DNA of 64,000 bases from Solibacillus sp040274725 (lineage in GTDB: Bacteria > Bacillota > Bacilli > Bacillales_A > Planococcaceae). Of this stretch, positions 53,572 to 62,484 are shown piece after piece; position 1 is the first letter of the stretch, and each line of letters starts with the position of its first letter. Made by a program: the position numbers and the translations under genes. The notes beneath the pieces were generated by a model. The model was not told the DNA's origin and made no database searches. It saw nothing but the letters and a program-made list of their open reading frames with translations. The stretch covers positions 124,001-188,000 of the forward strand of contig JBEMAQ010000002.1 of NCBI GenBank assembly GCA_040274725.1, given 5' to 3'.

Positions 53572-55269
53572 ATGAAAGGTTTTTTAACAAGTGTATTTGG
53601 GCTACTCCTGCTACTCGCGCCGCTACCTGTAGTAGCGGCAGCGTCTTTTTTTTATGTTGTGTCGCCTGATGGAGTAGAGCTGACGACGACGGCAAGTATG
53701 GACGGCAAAGTACTCGCCAATTTACCACAGGGGATGAAGCTGACGGTTGTAGCAGAGGAAGAGGAATGGACGCGCATTGATTTTAATGGTCGGCTCGGCT
53801 GGGTGCCGAGCGCGAGTGTGAAACCGTTTACTGAAAATTTATGGCCTGTTTATGCGCAGCACTACGCGACAATTGAGCAAACCGAGCATGTCGTGTACGC
53901 GCTTATTGCAGATTTTACGCGAGATGGTGTCGAGGATTTGTATATCGTGACAGATGAGGATACAGCCGCGGGAAATTATACGGAAAGTATTTACCGCGGG
54001 CATGAGGTGATTTATCAAAAATCGCTGACAGATGGGTTGATGATTTTACAGGACGGCTTGCAGTATTTTATTCGCCATGATGCAACAATTAACAGCGAGG
54101 CGGCGTTTTCATTAATGGCATTGAATGATCAGGCAAAAGCAGATTATTATGATGCAAGTGCGGGAGATGAGAGCTATAAAATAAAGACCAATTCTTACGT
54201 TCAAACAATACATATTTTACAGCCGGCACTAGATGCGGCTGCGGAGAAAACGTTTATTTCTGAGGAGATTACATCAAAGGATTATTCAGGTGCCGAGCTT
54301 GTGAATGCGTATAATGAGAGCGTCTATCTCCAGCGCCGAGCCGAGCGTGTAAACGGAGCGGAGCAGGAATTAACAGATGCAGAATATAATGCATTATTTG
54401 CGCCGTATAACAAGGCAAAGACCGTTGCAAAAATTTATGATGATAACTATAAATCGGCTGCGCTCTCGACAAAGTTTTCATTTAATAAGCAGCGTGTGTT
54501 AGATGAGCTGATTGCGTTAGCGGAGGCGTATCAAACCGTTGTCGAAACAGAGCTAAGTGACGCGGAACTGCAAACGCTACGTGAGAAGCTCGCACAGTCT
54601 GTCGTATTACAGCTACCGTTTAGTGAGGGGGAGCGCCTGCCACAAATGTTTGTTAAAAATATGCTACAGCTGATGGCACAGCAAACGGCAAGAAGTGGTG
54701 AGGTAAGCTTTGATCAGGAGCTTGTGATGGCAAATATTCGTGCGTTTTACGGCGTAAAGCCTGAAGAGCAACTAGAAATTGCGGATGTGAAGCTTGTAGA
54801 CGAGCAGTATGTGACGAATGTATCAGCCCCAGAGCTAAACAGCTACCGACAATTAACGAACGTGCAGAAGCTCACGAAGGATTTTGTCGCTGTGCAGTTC
54901 ACTGAATACGAACTGCCACAAACAATCATAGTGACGGAATCAGAAAAGGAACTCATTGCAGGCAATGTCACGCAGGAAGGTTATGTTATTTTTAAGCGTG
55001 TTACGGACGAATGGCTTTATATCGACACGGTAAAGGTAGTAGAGGGATTGAATATGCTGCGCTACGAGGACTATGCGAATCAGCTAATGGTAAAGGAAGT
55101 AGCACCTGTAGAGAAGGCGCTAAACGCTGAAGTAGAAGAGGAGCCGCTACCTGTAGAAGAGAAAAAACAGCCGGTAGCCGCGAGTTTATTTATACTAATC
55201 TTCGCACTCATTCTATCATTTGGTCTAGGTTATGCTTTCTATGCATATAAATATAAGCGGGCGTCATAA
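53572..55269 (+). CDS. exported SH3-domain protein with C-terminal membrane anchor, 565 residues
   Basis: Signal peptide MKGFLTSVFGLLLLLAPLPVVAAA, then a bacterial SH3 (SH3_3) domain (about 28-87: VSPDGVELTTTASMDGKVLANLPQGMKLTVVAEEEEWTRIDFNGRLGWVPSASV), a 430-residue region I do not recognise, and a C-terminal transmembrane helix (about 535-560) with basic tail YKYKRAS. No LPxTG or SLH motif, so it is held by membrane. Such SH3 domains bind peptidoglycan. Likely spans the wall between membrane and surface. TATAAT at 53535-53540 lies 32 bases upstream, without a clear -35; the ribosome site is GAGGGAAGG. Confidence 0.8.
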   Translation: MKGFLTSVFGLLLLLAPLPVVAAASFFYVVSPDGVELTTTASMDGKVLANLPQGMKLTVVAEEEEWTRIDFNGRLGWVPSASVKPFTENLWPVYAQHYATIEQTEHVVYALIADFTRDGVEDLYIVTDEDTAAGNYTESIYRGHEVIYQKSLTDGLMILQDGLQYFIRHDATINSEAAFSLMALNDQAKADYYDASAGDESYKIKTNSYVQTIHILQPALDAAAEKTFISEEITSKDYSGAELVNAYNESVYLQRRAERVNGAEQELTDAEYNALFAPYNKAKTVAKIYDDNYKSAALSTKFSFNKQRVLDELIALAEAYQTVVETELSDAELQTLREKLAQSVVLQLPFSEGERLPQMFVKNMLQLMAQQTARSGEVSFDQELVMANIRAFYGVKPEEQLEIADVKLVDEQYVTNVSAPELNSYRQLTNVQKLTKDFVAVQFTEYELPQTIIVTESEKELIAGNVTQEGYVIFKRVTDEWLYIDTVKVVEGLNMLRYEDYANQLMVKEVAPVEKALNAEVEEEPLPVEEKKQPVAASLFILIFALILSFGLGYAFYAYKYKRAS

Positions 55270-55293
55270 TGAAATTGCCAAAGATTTGTAATA

Positions 55294-55335
55294 CCCTCCA
55301 AAATTATATACAATATGACTATTGGAGGGATTTTT
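55294..55335 (+). terminator. hairpin hiding the ribosome site of the next gene; terminator-like
   Basis: CCCTCCAA pairs with TTGGAGGG and is followed by ATTTTT. The right arm contains GGAGGG, the ribosome binding site of the 82-residue ORF starting at 55338. It can terminate transcription or block translation. Confidence 0.65.
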
Positions 55336-55337
55336 GG

Positions 55338-55586
55338 ATGAAGCACTTTAATCAGCTAAAATTGAATGATACATTGTTTGAAGTCAGTGGCTATTTTAAT
55401 GAAGCAAAGCAGGTACTTGTCGTAAAATGCCGTGAATTTTTATCTGTCGTCAAATCTTGGCGTTACGAGGAAGTATTAATTCAAAAACTCGAATTAATGA
55501 AGGATCAAATTTCAATTTATCATAGTGAAGAAAAATTACTCATTTCCGATATTGAACATGAGCATGTAAAGTTAGTTATTCTTTAA
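55338..55586 (+). CDS. small unknown protein, 82 residues
   Basis: ATG 55338 is preferred because GGAGGG is eight bases upstream; an in-frame ATG at 55269 adds 23 residues (with a Tyr/Asp-rich start) but has no site. Mixed alpha/beta: FEVSGYFNEAKQVLVVKCREFL then SISIYH/SDIEHEHVKLVIL-type strands. No signal, membrane segment or known domain. It lies between the SH3 protein and the large SLH protein, with its ribosome site in a hairpin, so it may be post-transcriptionally controlled. Confidence 0.55.
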   Translation: MKHFNQLKLNDTLFEVSGYFNEAKQVLVVKCREFLSVVKSWRYEEVLIQKLELMKDQISIYHSEEKLLISDIEHEHVKLVIL

Positions 55587-55613
55587 CAGTATGTGAGCTA
55601 GGGAGGCATAAGT

Positions 55614-58472
55614 ATGAAACAAACGAAAAAATTTATGGCAGCTGCAGCAGCGGCAACGCTTGTCGTGACAGTTGCGATGCCAACAATGACTGAGGCGGCA
55701 ACATTTACCGACATTAAAGGTCATACGCATGAGCAAACCATTATGTCTTTAGTAGATCTGGGGATTATTAAAGGTTATCCGGACGGGACATTCCGCCCAA
55801 ATCAAGTATTAACACGCTCAGATGTTGTGAAATTATTAGGGAAATATTTAGTGTCGCTTGGCCATAAAGTGCCAACTGATTATAAAACAAACATGCGCTT
55901 CACCGATTTAACAGCAAAATCAGAGGACGAGCTGTTACAATTAGCAGCGCTTGTCAATGATTTAGGCGTATTTACAGGAAGCGCGGGCAAATTAAATCCG
56001 AAAGACCAAATTCGCCGTGACCAAATGGCGACAGTGCTAGTGCGTGCATTTAAGATCATTAATGATTTTGATTATGTGGAAGCTGTCAAGGCGGACAACT
56101 TCAAAACAGCAATGACAGACGTGGGCCGTACGACAGAGGAGCACCAAGCTTCTATCGCGGTATTTGAATATTATAAAATTACAAACCAAAAAACATTTGC
56201 ACCGAAGGACCCAGCAAAGCGCGGCCAATTTGCGACGTTTTTATATCATCTATTAAAGGTAGAAACGCCGAAAGATGAGCCGGAAACGCCACAACCAGAG
56301 CCGCAGCCAGAGCCAGAGCCAGAAACACCGGTTGCACAGCCGGAGCCAGCAGAGCCGCTGTTATTATTGCAATCAGCTGAGGTACAGGCGAAGGATAAAT
56401 TACGTGTCGTACTATCAGATGGCAAAGCATATATCGTGACACTTGCAACACCGCTTGTGGAAGATGTGGCAACAGATGTGTCATTTGAAATTGCAGGGCA
56501 GCTTTATACGACAACCGCTACATATACAGTAGAAGAGCTTGAAGTAAAGTACATTACAAATTCAAGTGCGGGGCAGTTCCAAATTGAATTTACACAGCCA
56601 GTCGACTTAGCAGATAAACTTACTGAGGCTGAGCTGAATAAAATCATTGCAGCGACAGGTATTGATAATGAGCGCGTTGTGAAAATGCTACGTGGTGAAA
56701 TGAGCGCAGATAAAAAGACATTAACAGTAACGACAAATGCGACACCTGTATTAGAAGGACGCTACCGCATTACTGTTGCAGATATTAAATCGGATGCAGA
56801 CGCGGAGTTAATTAAATTTAATGATGTGGTGACATTTGATAAAGATACGACAGGTCCAGAAATTGCGTCTGTAGAAGTAAATGGCATGAAAGTGAAAGTG
56901 AAGTTCACGGAGCCGATTAAACGCGCGCAAGCACCGACGAAATTTAGCTTACTCATTGGCAAAGAAATCAAAGGTGTAAAAGGCACAATTGAAAAGAATG
57001 CGACAGAGGTTGAGTATGACTTCACCGATGCGCGCGTAGACGGCGTGCTCGTTTCTTCAGGTGTGACATTACAAGCGACATTTGGTATTTTATTTGATCT
57101 GAATGACAATGAATCGAAGACGAAGCCATTAGTAGAAAAATTCTCATTAGGTGAGAAGGACGGCGATCGCCCGGAAGTTCAAAATATTGAGCAGTACGGT
57201 GCGAAAAAGTTCAAAATTACATTTTCTGAGGAAGTTCGTGATTTAGCTGCGTCTGATTTAGATTTTGACTGGTCAAAATCGGTAGCATTAAAGGCGACAG
57301 GTGTTGTGAAGGATGCAGAGGATAAGAAATCATATATTGTCACAACAAATAGTGAGCTAGAGGGCAATATTACGATTAAAACAGCTGCTGGCAAGTATAT
57401 TCGTGATACATCAGGTGAAACGAATACATTCTCTACGAAAGTTGAGTTTATTACCGATAAAGTACGTCCAAGCGTTGTAACGTCTGAAATCGTACGCGAG
57501 GAAGGTAGCGAATATTTAGAGTTAACGTTTGACCGCCCACTAGATGTGACGTCTTCATCACGTGTCAATGTGGAAGGTAGCTATGTGTATGAAGGCTTAA
57601 CATATGAAATGAAGGGCGGCCTTTCTGCAAAGGTGACGCGCAATAAGGCAAACAACAAAAAGGTACGCGTGAAATTATCTGAGTTGCTTGGAAAATCATA
57701 CGACAAAGTTGGCGCGGATTACTTCATTGAAATTGAATTTGAGAAATTAAAGAGCGATTATGGACAAGCGGTAAATGATGTAGACTACGTCACATTCAAG
57801 CGCAGCACAGACTCAGAGCATAACGATAGTGCGCTGAAGGTGAAGAGCATTGAAACGTCTGTTCACCCGGGCTCAAAGCTAGATAATCGTACAGTTGTTA
57901 TTACATTTAATCATGCAGTGGACGGCTTAACAGGCTTTAATGTCGACAACTATCATTTAGACGGTGTGACGATTGAGCGCGCGAAAGTAACAGCGGCTGA
58001 CCCAGATCAAGTCGAGCTAACAATTAAAGAAACATATAGCGAAATGCAGTTCGGTGCGGCGTTGACAATTAATAATTTACGCGCGGCAGGCTCAGATGTG
58101 GTGATGGATGAGCTGCGTCAAATTATTTACTTCAATGAGAGCGTACGCCCGTACAATATTGAGGACCTGTCTGTGCCAGATGAGCATATTATTGACCTAT
58201 ACTTCACAGAGGCACTTGAAAATGTCCTTGTGAGCTCATTTGTTGTCAATGTCAACGGCAAAAAGGCAACGGTGAGTGGTGTGAAAGTAGCAGATAAAGC
58301 CAATTCAAACGGTCACTATTCTGTTCGCTTAACATTAGCGAAGGATTTAGTAGACGGTGATGAAATTGAGATTGATTTAAATTCAAATGCAAAAGTAACA
58401 GATGCAGCGAAAAATGCACTGCGCTTCTATAATCTTGAATTTAAGTATAATGAGGATCAAAAGGAATATTAA
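55614..58472 (+). CDS. large SLH-domain surface protein with Pro-rich linker, 952 residues
   Basis: ATG after GGGAGGC. Signal peptide (MKQTKKFMAAAAAATLVVTVAMPTMTEAATFTD), three SLH modules (about 28-210; the first has FTDIKGHTHEQTIMSLVDLGIIKGYPDGTFRPNQ), a Pro/Glu-rich linker (about 215-245, PEPQPEPEP), then about 700 residues of beta-rich repeats with the pattern VRPSVVTSEI and DRPEVQNIEQYGAKKFKITFSEEV that look like S-layer or Ig-like modules. Layout fits an S-layer protein or an S-layer-associated surface protein. It is followed by a hairpin. I cannot tell whether it is the major S-layer subunit. Confidence 0.88.
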   Translation: MKQTKKFMAAAAAATLVVTVAMPTMTEAATFTDIKGHTHEQTIMSLVDLGIIKGYPDGTFRPNQVLTRSDVVKLLGKYLVSLGHKVPTDYKTNMRFTDLTAKSEDELLQLAALVNDLGVFTGSAGKLNPKDQIRRDQMATVLVRAFKIINDFDYVEAVKADNFKTAMTDVGRTTEEHQASIAVFEYYKITNQKTFAPKDPAKRGQFATFLYHLLKVETPKDEPETPQPEPQPEPEPETPVAQPEPAEPLLLLQSAEVQAKDKLRVVLSDGKAYIVTLATPLVEDVATDVSFEIAGQLYTTTATYTVEELEVKYITNSSAGQFQIEFTQPVDLADKLTEAELNKIIAATGIDNERVVKMLRGEMSADKKTLTVTTNATPVLEGRYRITVADIKSDADAELIKFNDVVTFDKDTTGPEIASVEVNGMKVKVKFTEPIKRAQAPTKFSLLIGKEIKGVKGTIEKNATEVEYDFTDARVDGVLVSSGVTLQATFGILFDLNDNESKTKPLVEKFSLGEKDGDRPEVQNIEQYGAKKFKITFSEEVRDLAASDLDFDWSKSVALKATGVVKDAEDKKSYIVTTNSELEGNITIKTAAGKYIRDTSGETNTFSTKVEFITDKVRPSVVTSEIVREEGSEYLELTFDRPLDVTSSSRVNVEGSYVYEGLTYEMKGGLSAKVTRNKANNKKVRVKLSELLGKSYDKVGADYFIEIEFEKLKSDYGQAVNDVDYVTFKRSTDSEHNDSALKVKSIETSVHPGSKLDNRTVVITFNHAVDGLTGFNVDNYHLDGVTIERAKVTAADPDQVELTIKETYSEMQFGAALTINNLRAAGSDVVMDELRQIIYFNESVRPYNIEDLSVPDEHIIDLYFTEALENVLVSSFVVNVNGKKATVSGVKVADKANSNGHYSVRLTLAKDLVDGDEIEIDLNSNAKVTDAAKNALRFYNLEFKYNEDQKEY

Positions 58473-58480
58473 TAGATTGC

Positions 58481-58520
58481 GAGACGCCAATTCGACTAAT
58501 TTCGGATTGGCGTTTCGTTT
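58481..58520 (+). terminator. rho-independent terminator after the large SLH protein
   Basis: ACGCCAAT pairs with ATTGGCGT around a short loop, with flanking A and T-rich sequence (TTTCGTTTG). The T run is imperfect. Confidence 0.6.
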
Positions 58521-58578
58521 GTTTTGCTAGGTATATTTACATTAATAGAGAGCTAGTATTTGGTAGTCTGTTATTTCG

Positions 58579-58743
58579 ATGAACTTAACCTCACAAGACT
58601 GGTTTATTGCAGAATTTAAAAAACCGGCGCTGACAATCGAAACTTCTCCATATGTGGGGGATACGGTTGTGCCACTTAGCAATTGGCCGCGTATTTGGGC
58701 GCAGCAAAAGTATGTTGGTTTACTGGCGGCAAAAGAAATTTAA
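58579..58743 (+). pseudogene. C-terminal remnant of an M14 zinc carboxypeptidase / peptidoglycan DL-endopeptidase
   Basis: 54 codons from ATG 58579 to TAA, with a stop in frame five codons upstream. DWFIAEFKKPALTIETSPYVGDTVVPLSNWPRIWAQQ matches the end of M14 family proteins, including the TIE catalytic glutamate, but both the zinc ligands and most of the domain are missing. No ribosome site is visible. It appears to be the decayed tail of a wall hydrolase between two SLH genes. Confidence 0.7.
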
Positions 58744-58817
58744 GTAGTTATATTTTAATTCCTGTGAAATACTGTACAATAAAAGAGGTTATTTTAATTG
58801 TATAGGGGGATATAATT

Positions 58818-59489
58818 TTGAAGAAATCAACAAAACAAAAGTTTTTCACATATAGTTCGGCATTATTAGTAGCATCAACAACAGTAGCTTTTGTTGCAGA
58901 GGTACCCGTTTTTGCACAGACGAATCCTTTCACGGATGTGAAGGAAACAAACTCGCATTATACGGCGATCACAACACTTTATAAAGACGGCATTGTAACA
59001 GGTGTCACGTCAAGTACGTACAAACCAGGTCAAGCCGCAACGCGCGGTGAGGCAGCACTATTTTTAGCAACTGCACTTGGACTGAACATGACAGCCGTGA
59101 AAAATCCAGGCTTTAAGGACGTACCACAGTCAAGTAAATATTACGGCGCAGTAGCGGCACTTCACGCGAGCGGTGTAGTTGGCGGCTACGGTGACACATT
59201 CAAGCCAGACAATACGTTAACACGCGCACAGCTTGCCAAAATGCTAACGCTTGGCTTTACATTAGAAAAGGCAACCAATACGAATACGAAATTTACAGAT
59301 GTGAATAAACTAACAGACGTGCCAACGAAGCAGTATATTCAAACGTTAATTGATTACAAGATTACGAACGGCACAACAGCCACAACATTTAGCCCAAATG
59401 AAAAACTAACACGCGCCCAGCTTGCGACGTTCTTATACAATGCGATTGGCGCAACAGAAGACGAATTCGAAATCATTAGCATTCAATAG
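58818..59489 (+). CDS. SLH-only exported protein, 223 residues
   Basis: TTG start preceded by AGGGGG. Signal peptide MKKSTKQKFFTYSSALLVASTTVAFVAEVPVFAQ (about 34 residues) followed by three SLH modules with almost nothing after them: NPFTDVKETNSHYTAITTLYKDGIVTGVTSSTYKPGQAATRGE (first), a second with GFKDVPQSSKYYGAVAALHASGVVGGYGDTFKPDNTLTRAQ, and a third with KFTDVNKLTDVPTKQYIQTLIDYKITNGTTATTFSPNEKLTRAQ. It could act as a linker or competitor for wall sites. A TACAAT hexamer at 58775-58780 may be its -10 box. It ends in acidic EDEFEIISIQ. Terminator follows. Confidence 0.88.
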   Translation: MKKSTKQKFFTYSSALLVASTTVAFVAEVPVFAQTNPFTDVKETNSHYTAITTLYKDGIVTGVTSSTYKPGQAATRGEAALFLATALGLNMTAVKNPGFKDVPQSSKYYGAVAALHASGVVGGYGDTFKPDNTLTRAQLAKMLTLGFTLEKATNTNTKFTDVNKLTDVPTKQYIQTLIDYKITNGTTATTFSPNEKLTRAQLATFLYNAIGATEDEFEIISIQ

Positions 59490-59495
59490 TAGAGT

Positions 59496-59530
59496 AAAGC
59501 CATCAGATTGTGTGGTGGCTTTTGTTTTTT
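59496..59530 (+). terminator. rho-independent terminator after the SLH-only gene
   Basis: AAAGCCATCA pairs with TGGTGGCTTT and is followed by TTGTTTTTT. Confidence 0.8.
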
Positions 59531-59577
59531 GTTATAATAACAAACCCTATTTTTTAACAATTTTCTAGCTTTTTAAA

Positions 59578-59606
59578 GTGAAATTATTGTGGAAGCAAGG
59601 TATAAT
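59578..59606 (+). promoter_or_regulatory. sigma-A-like promoter of the fourth SLH protein
   Basis: GTGAAA, 17-base spacer, TATAAT, 41 bases before the start codon at 59647. The -10 is perfect and the spacer ideal, so the in-frame GTG at 59578 is the -35 element rather than a start codon. Confidence 0.6.
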
Positions 59607-59646
59607 GAAAAACGTCAAAAATTATGGTGGGAGGGACGAAAGAACA

Positions 59647-62259
59647 ATGAAAAGAGCATTATCAGGAGCACTTGCGTCTGTGCTTGTGTTATCAACAGCG
59701 CTACCGACAACGCTTGCGGAAACAACGACGAGCGTAGAAGTGCAATCCGTACAAGTAGAAGCGGAACCAACAGTACAAGAAACTATCACGAATGGATCGA
59801 CGAGCCTACCAGCAGTGGAAGAGGCAAAAAATACAACGACAAGCTTACCAGTAGTAGAAGAGGCAACTAATACAACGACAAGCTTACCAGTAGTAGAAGA
59901 GGCTACCAATACAACGACTGTCCCAGCGACAACCGTGAAGGAGCAAGTAGCGCCTACTTCAACGGTAGAAGAGGAGCCAGTAGTTGTGACACCTGAGGTT
60001 ACAAAACCAACGACGACTACGCTACCGATTACACAAAATGAAGTTGTAGAAGAAACAACACCTTCAACGGTTACAATTGTGCCGGGAGACCATGTTGCAG
60101 TAGCACAAAAGTTAATCGATATTCCGAATGATTTTTGGGCGAAAAATGAAGTTATGCAGCTTGTGGAGCAAGGGGTAATCGGTGGTTATCCAGACGGTGA
60201 GTTCCGTCCAGCACTAGATATTAACCGTGGACAGGCGGCAAATCTTTTTGCAGGTGCACTTGAATTACCGAATGCTACATATCAGGCGAAATTTAAAGAT
60301 GTAAGTGAAAAATCAGGATTCCTACAAGGTGTATTTTCTACATATGCAGCAGGTATTTTCGGTGGTAAGCCAGATGGACGTTTCGGTGTAGCAGATGCAT
60401 TGACACGTGAGCAAATGGCGACGACGTTAGTGCGTGCGTTTAATTTAAAAGATACAGGTAAGGCACTGACATTTAAAGATTGGGATAAAATTAGTGAATC
60501 TCACCGCGAAAATGTAAAAATTTTAGCGCAGCACGGCATTACGACAGGTCGTGAGGACGGGACGTATGATCCGAAGGCAACTGTAAATCGTGTAACATTT
60601 ACTGTGATGCTATACCGTTCACTCGTTGCAACAGGGAAAATGGAAGCGAATAGCTATACAATTCAACCGGCAGCTGTGTCGAAAAACTTTGAGATTAACC
60701 GTAAGCAAACAAACTTTGTGCAAGTAACGAGCAGTCCATCACCGCTTTATTTACGTACAGAGGCGACGATTTCTTCTAAAGGCACGACGACAGAAAGCTT
60801 TGGTATTGCGACAGATACTGTTCATAACTATGCAGTTGGTAGCCAAGGGGCGACAGTAAAAGTAACAGTGCGTAAATTTGTGAATGGTGACGAGTTTATT
60901 TTCACAACATTAAACAACCCATCAGCAGCGGCTGTGACGGTCGATGTGTTTGAAAAGCAAACGAACGTAACGAATCACCGTCTATACCGTTACGATCAGC
61001 ATCCGATTAAGAAGAATGATGCGGACGTATTTGGTCACGATTCATCAACGTATCCAACGGGCCTACTGCGTACGATGTCAGATGGCCGCTTAGCGAAGGA
61101 CCGAATGGTGGGACAGGCCTATCGTTCTGCACAGCTGACACAAAGCTATACAGACACAAATGGCAAAAGCTATATGCGTGACCTAGAGTCAGAGTATGAA
61201 GCGATTTCAACTGCGGTGCTTGGCACGGATTTACTAAGCGTCTACACACTTGCATCAAAAGGTGATGACATGGTTGATATGTGGTTCATGGATTCAAAGG
61301 AGCGTCTATTTACGACGGACGTTAGTATGAATGCTTGGATGCTAGAGACGGCACAAAACTATAAAAAGCGTAACAATTGGTACACAGCGGACGGTCCGTA
61401 CAATAAAATGGCGACAACAACAGAGCCAATGCCAAAATCAGGTCAAGGCTTTGGCCGTAACTTACTACTCGTAAAAGAGGACCGCGCGCTTGTATTATTT
61501 AAGGAGCAGGGCGATCGCTATTTTGCGAACTTAGTGAAAAACTCATTTGTCAGCCTAGCAAAATTCAAGGGTAATGATAAATACTGGGAAACAGAAGTAA
61601 CAAGTACGTATTTAAAAAATCTATACGGTGTGACAGCGCCATTTATTGATACGCGCTTTAATGAACAAATTGCATTGTTCTACTATAATTCAGGGCAGGA
61701 GTTTGGTATGCCGAACTTCAAGCAGCCACTGAAAAACTATGCAGACCTGCTTGTATCACGTAAAGAGGCTGGACATATCATTCCAGTGAACTCAAATGCG
61801 TATTACATTTCGGATTATTTCCCGATTAATCAACAAGTAACACCGCACTCATCGATGAACCATTTACTCGGTGGATTGAATATTTTATTAATGGCATACA
61901 ATGAGTTTGGTGATGAGAAATATTTACAAACAGCAAATTCTATTCAAAATGCACTGACAATCGAGAAAAATAAATGGATTCGTGCGAACGGTGATCTTTG
62001 GTACCGCCTTAACGCAAAGGGTGAGTTTGCAGGAACGGATTATCAGCATTTAACGCTTGAAGATTTAATTAACACGTATACCCTGTGGAAAGATATTGAT
62101 GCGACGAAGCTGCCAGTAATCGAGGAAATGATTGCCTCAAAAGCAGGCTACTTATCAATTAATAATTTCGGCTATACAATCAAAATTAAAAACGGCCTTG
62201 AAGCGTTAGGAATGCTAAAGTACCTACCACTCGGACCACAATATACAGACGCGCTCTAA
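59647..62259 (+). CDS. SLH-domain protein with Thr/Val-rich linker and large C-terminal domain, 870 residues
   Basis: ATG 59647 with GGGAGGGACG upstream. Signal peptide (MKRALSGALASVLVLSTALPTTLAE) then a low-complexity region with near-identical repeats (TTSLPVVEEATN, 59830-59920). Three SLH modules lie around residues 149-335 (IPNDFWAKNEVMQLVEQGVIGGYPDGEFRPALDINRGQ). The C-terminal half (about 360-870) is a large alpha-rich domain: PHSSMNHLLGGLNILLMAYNEFGDEKYLQTANSIQNALTIEKNKWIRANGDLWYRLNAKGEF, possibly an (alpha/alpha) toroid-type glycan-acting fold like glucuronyl C5-epimerase, by eye. Anchored by SLH to wall glycan; enzymatic function unconfirmed. Followed by a terminator. Confidence 0.85.
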   Translation: MKRALSGALASVLVLSTALPTTLAETTTSVEVQSVQVEAEPTVQETITNGSTSLPAVEEAKNTTTSLPVVEEATNTTTSLPVVEEATNTTTVPATTVKEQVAPTSTVEEEPVVVTPEVTKPTTTTLPITQNEVVEETTPSTVTIVPGDHVAVAQKLIDIPNDFWAKNEVMQLVEQGVIGGYPDGEFRPALDINRGQAANLFAGALELPNATYQAKFKDVSEKSGFLQGVFSTYAAGIFGGKPDGRFGVADALTREQMATTLVRAFNLKDTGKALTFKDWDKISESHRENVKILAQHGITTGREDGTYDPKATVNRVTFTVMLYRSLVATGKMEANSYTIQPAAVSKNFEINRKQTNFVQVTSSPSPLYLRTEATISSKGTTTESFGIATDTVHNYAVGSQGATVKVTVRKFVNGDEFIFTTLNNPSAAAVTVDVFEKQTNVTNHRLYRYDQHPIKKNDADVFGHDSSTYPTGLLRTMSDGRLAKDRMVGQAYRSAQLTQSYTDTNGKSYMRDLESEYEAISTAVLGTDLLSVYTLASKGDDMVDMWFMDSKERLFTTDVSMNAWMLETAQNYKKRNNWYTADGPYNKMATTTEPMPKSGQGFGRNLLLVKEDRALVLFKEQGDRYFANLVKNSFVSLAKFKGNDKYWETEVTSTYLKNLYGVTAPFIDTRFNEQIALFYYNSGQEFGMPNFKQPLKNYADLLVSRKEAGHIIPVNSNAYYISDYFPINQQVTPHSSMNHLLGGLNILLMAYNEFGDEKYLQTANSIQNALTIEKNKWIRANGDLWYRLNAKGEFAGTDYQHLTLEDLINTYTLWKDIDATKLPVIEEMIASKAGYLSINNFGYTIKIKNGLEALGMLKYLPLGPQYTDAL
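59803..59925 (+). repeat. 33-bp-type imperfect tandem repeat in the SLH-protein linker
   Basis: In-frame units around ACAACGACAAGCTTACCAGT code for TTSLP-VVEEA-TN and occur about three times, nearly identical at DNA level, so recent expansion is likely. The linker length may vary between strains. Confidence 0.7.
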
Positions 62260-62264
62260 TAACG

Positions 62265-62305
62265 AAAAGCATCATCCCATAAGCAGCAAGGGGTGGTGCT
62301 TTTTC
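62265..62305 (+). terminator. rho-independent terminator after the fourth SLH protein
   Basis: AAAAGCATCATCCC pairs with GGGGTGGTGCTTTT (G-T pairs) and a T run follows. Confidence 0.85.
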
Positions 62306-62484
62306 TTATTGATTATTTGATGAATCTTCTAAATTTCTGTCAATTCCTTTAGAAAAATGTTAATTTACCGATAATAAATATATGAATTTAAATAGATAAT
62401 GAGACGATTTTCCTTTCGTACAACAAGCCTTGAAAGGAAAGTAGTCGAGCTAAAATAGATTGAGTAAGAGAGAAGGGTGACGAC

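Noticed and set aside
59622..59909. Minus-strand 95-residue ORF (Thr/Ser/Val-rich)
   Set aside because: It is the complement of the repeated linker of the SLH protein, where the repeats create open frames; no ribosome site.
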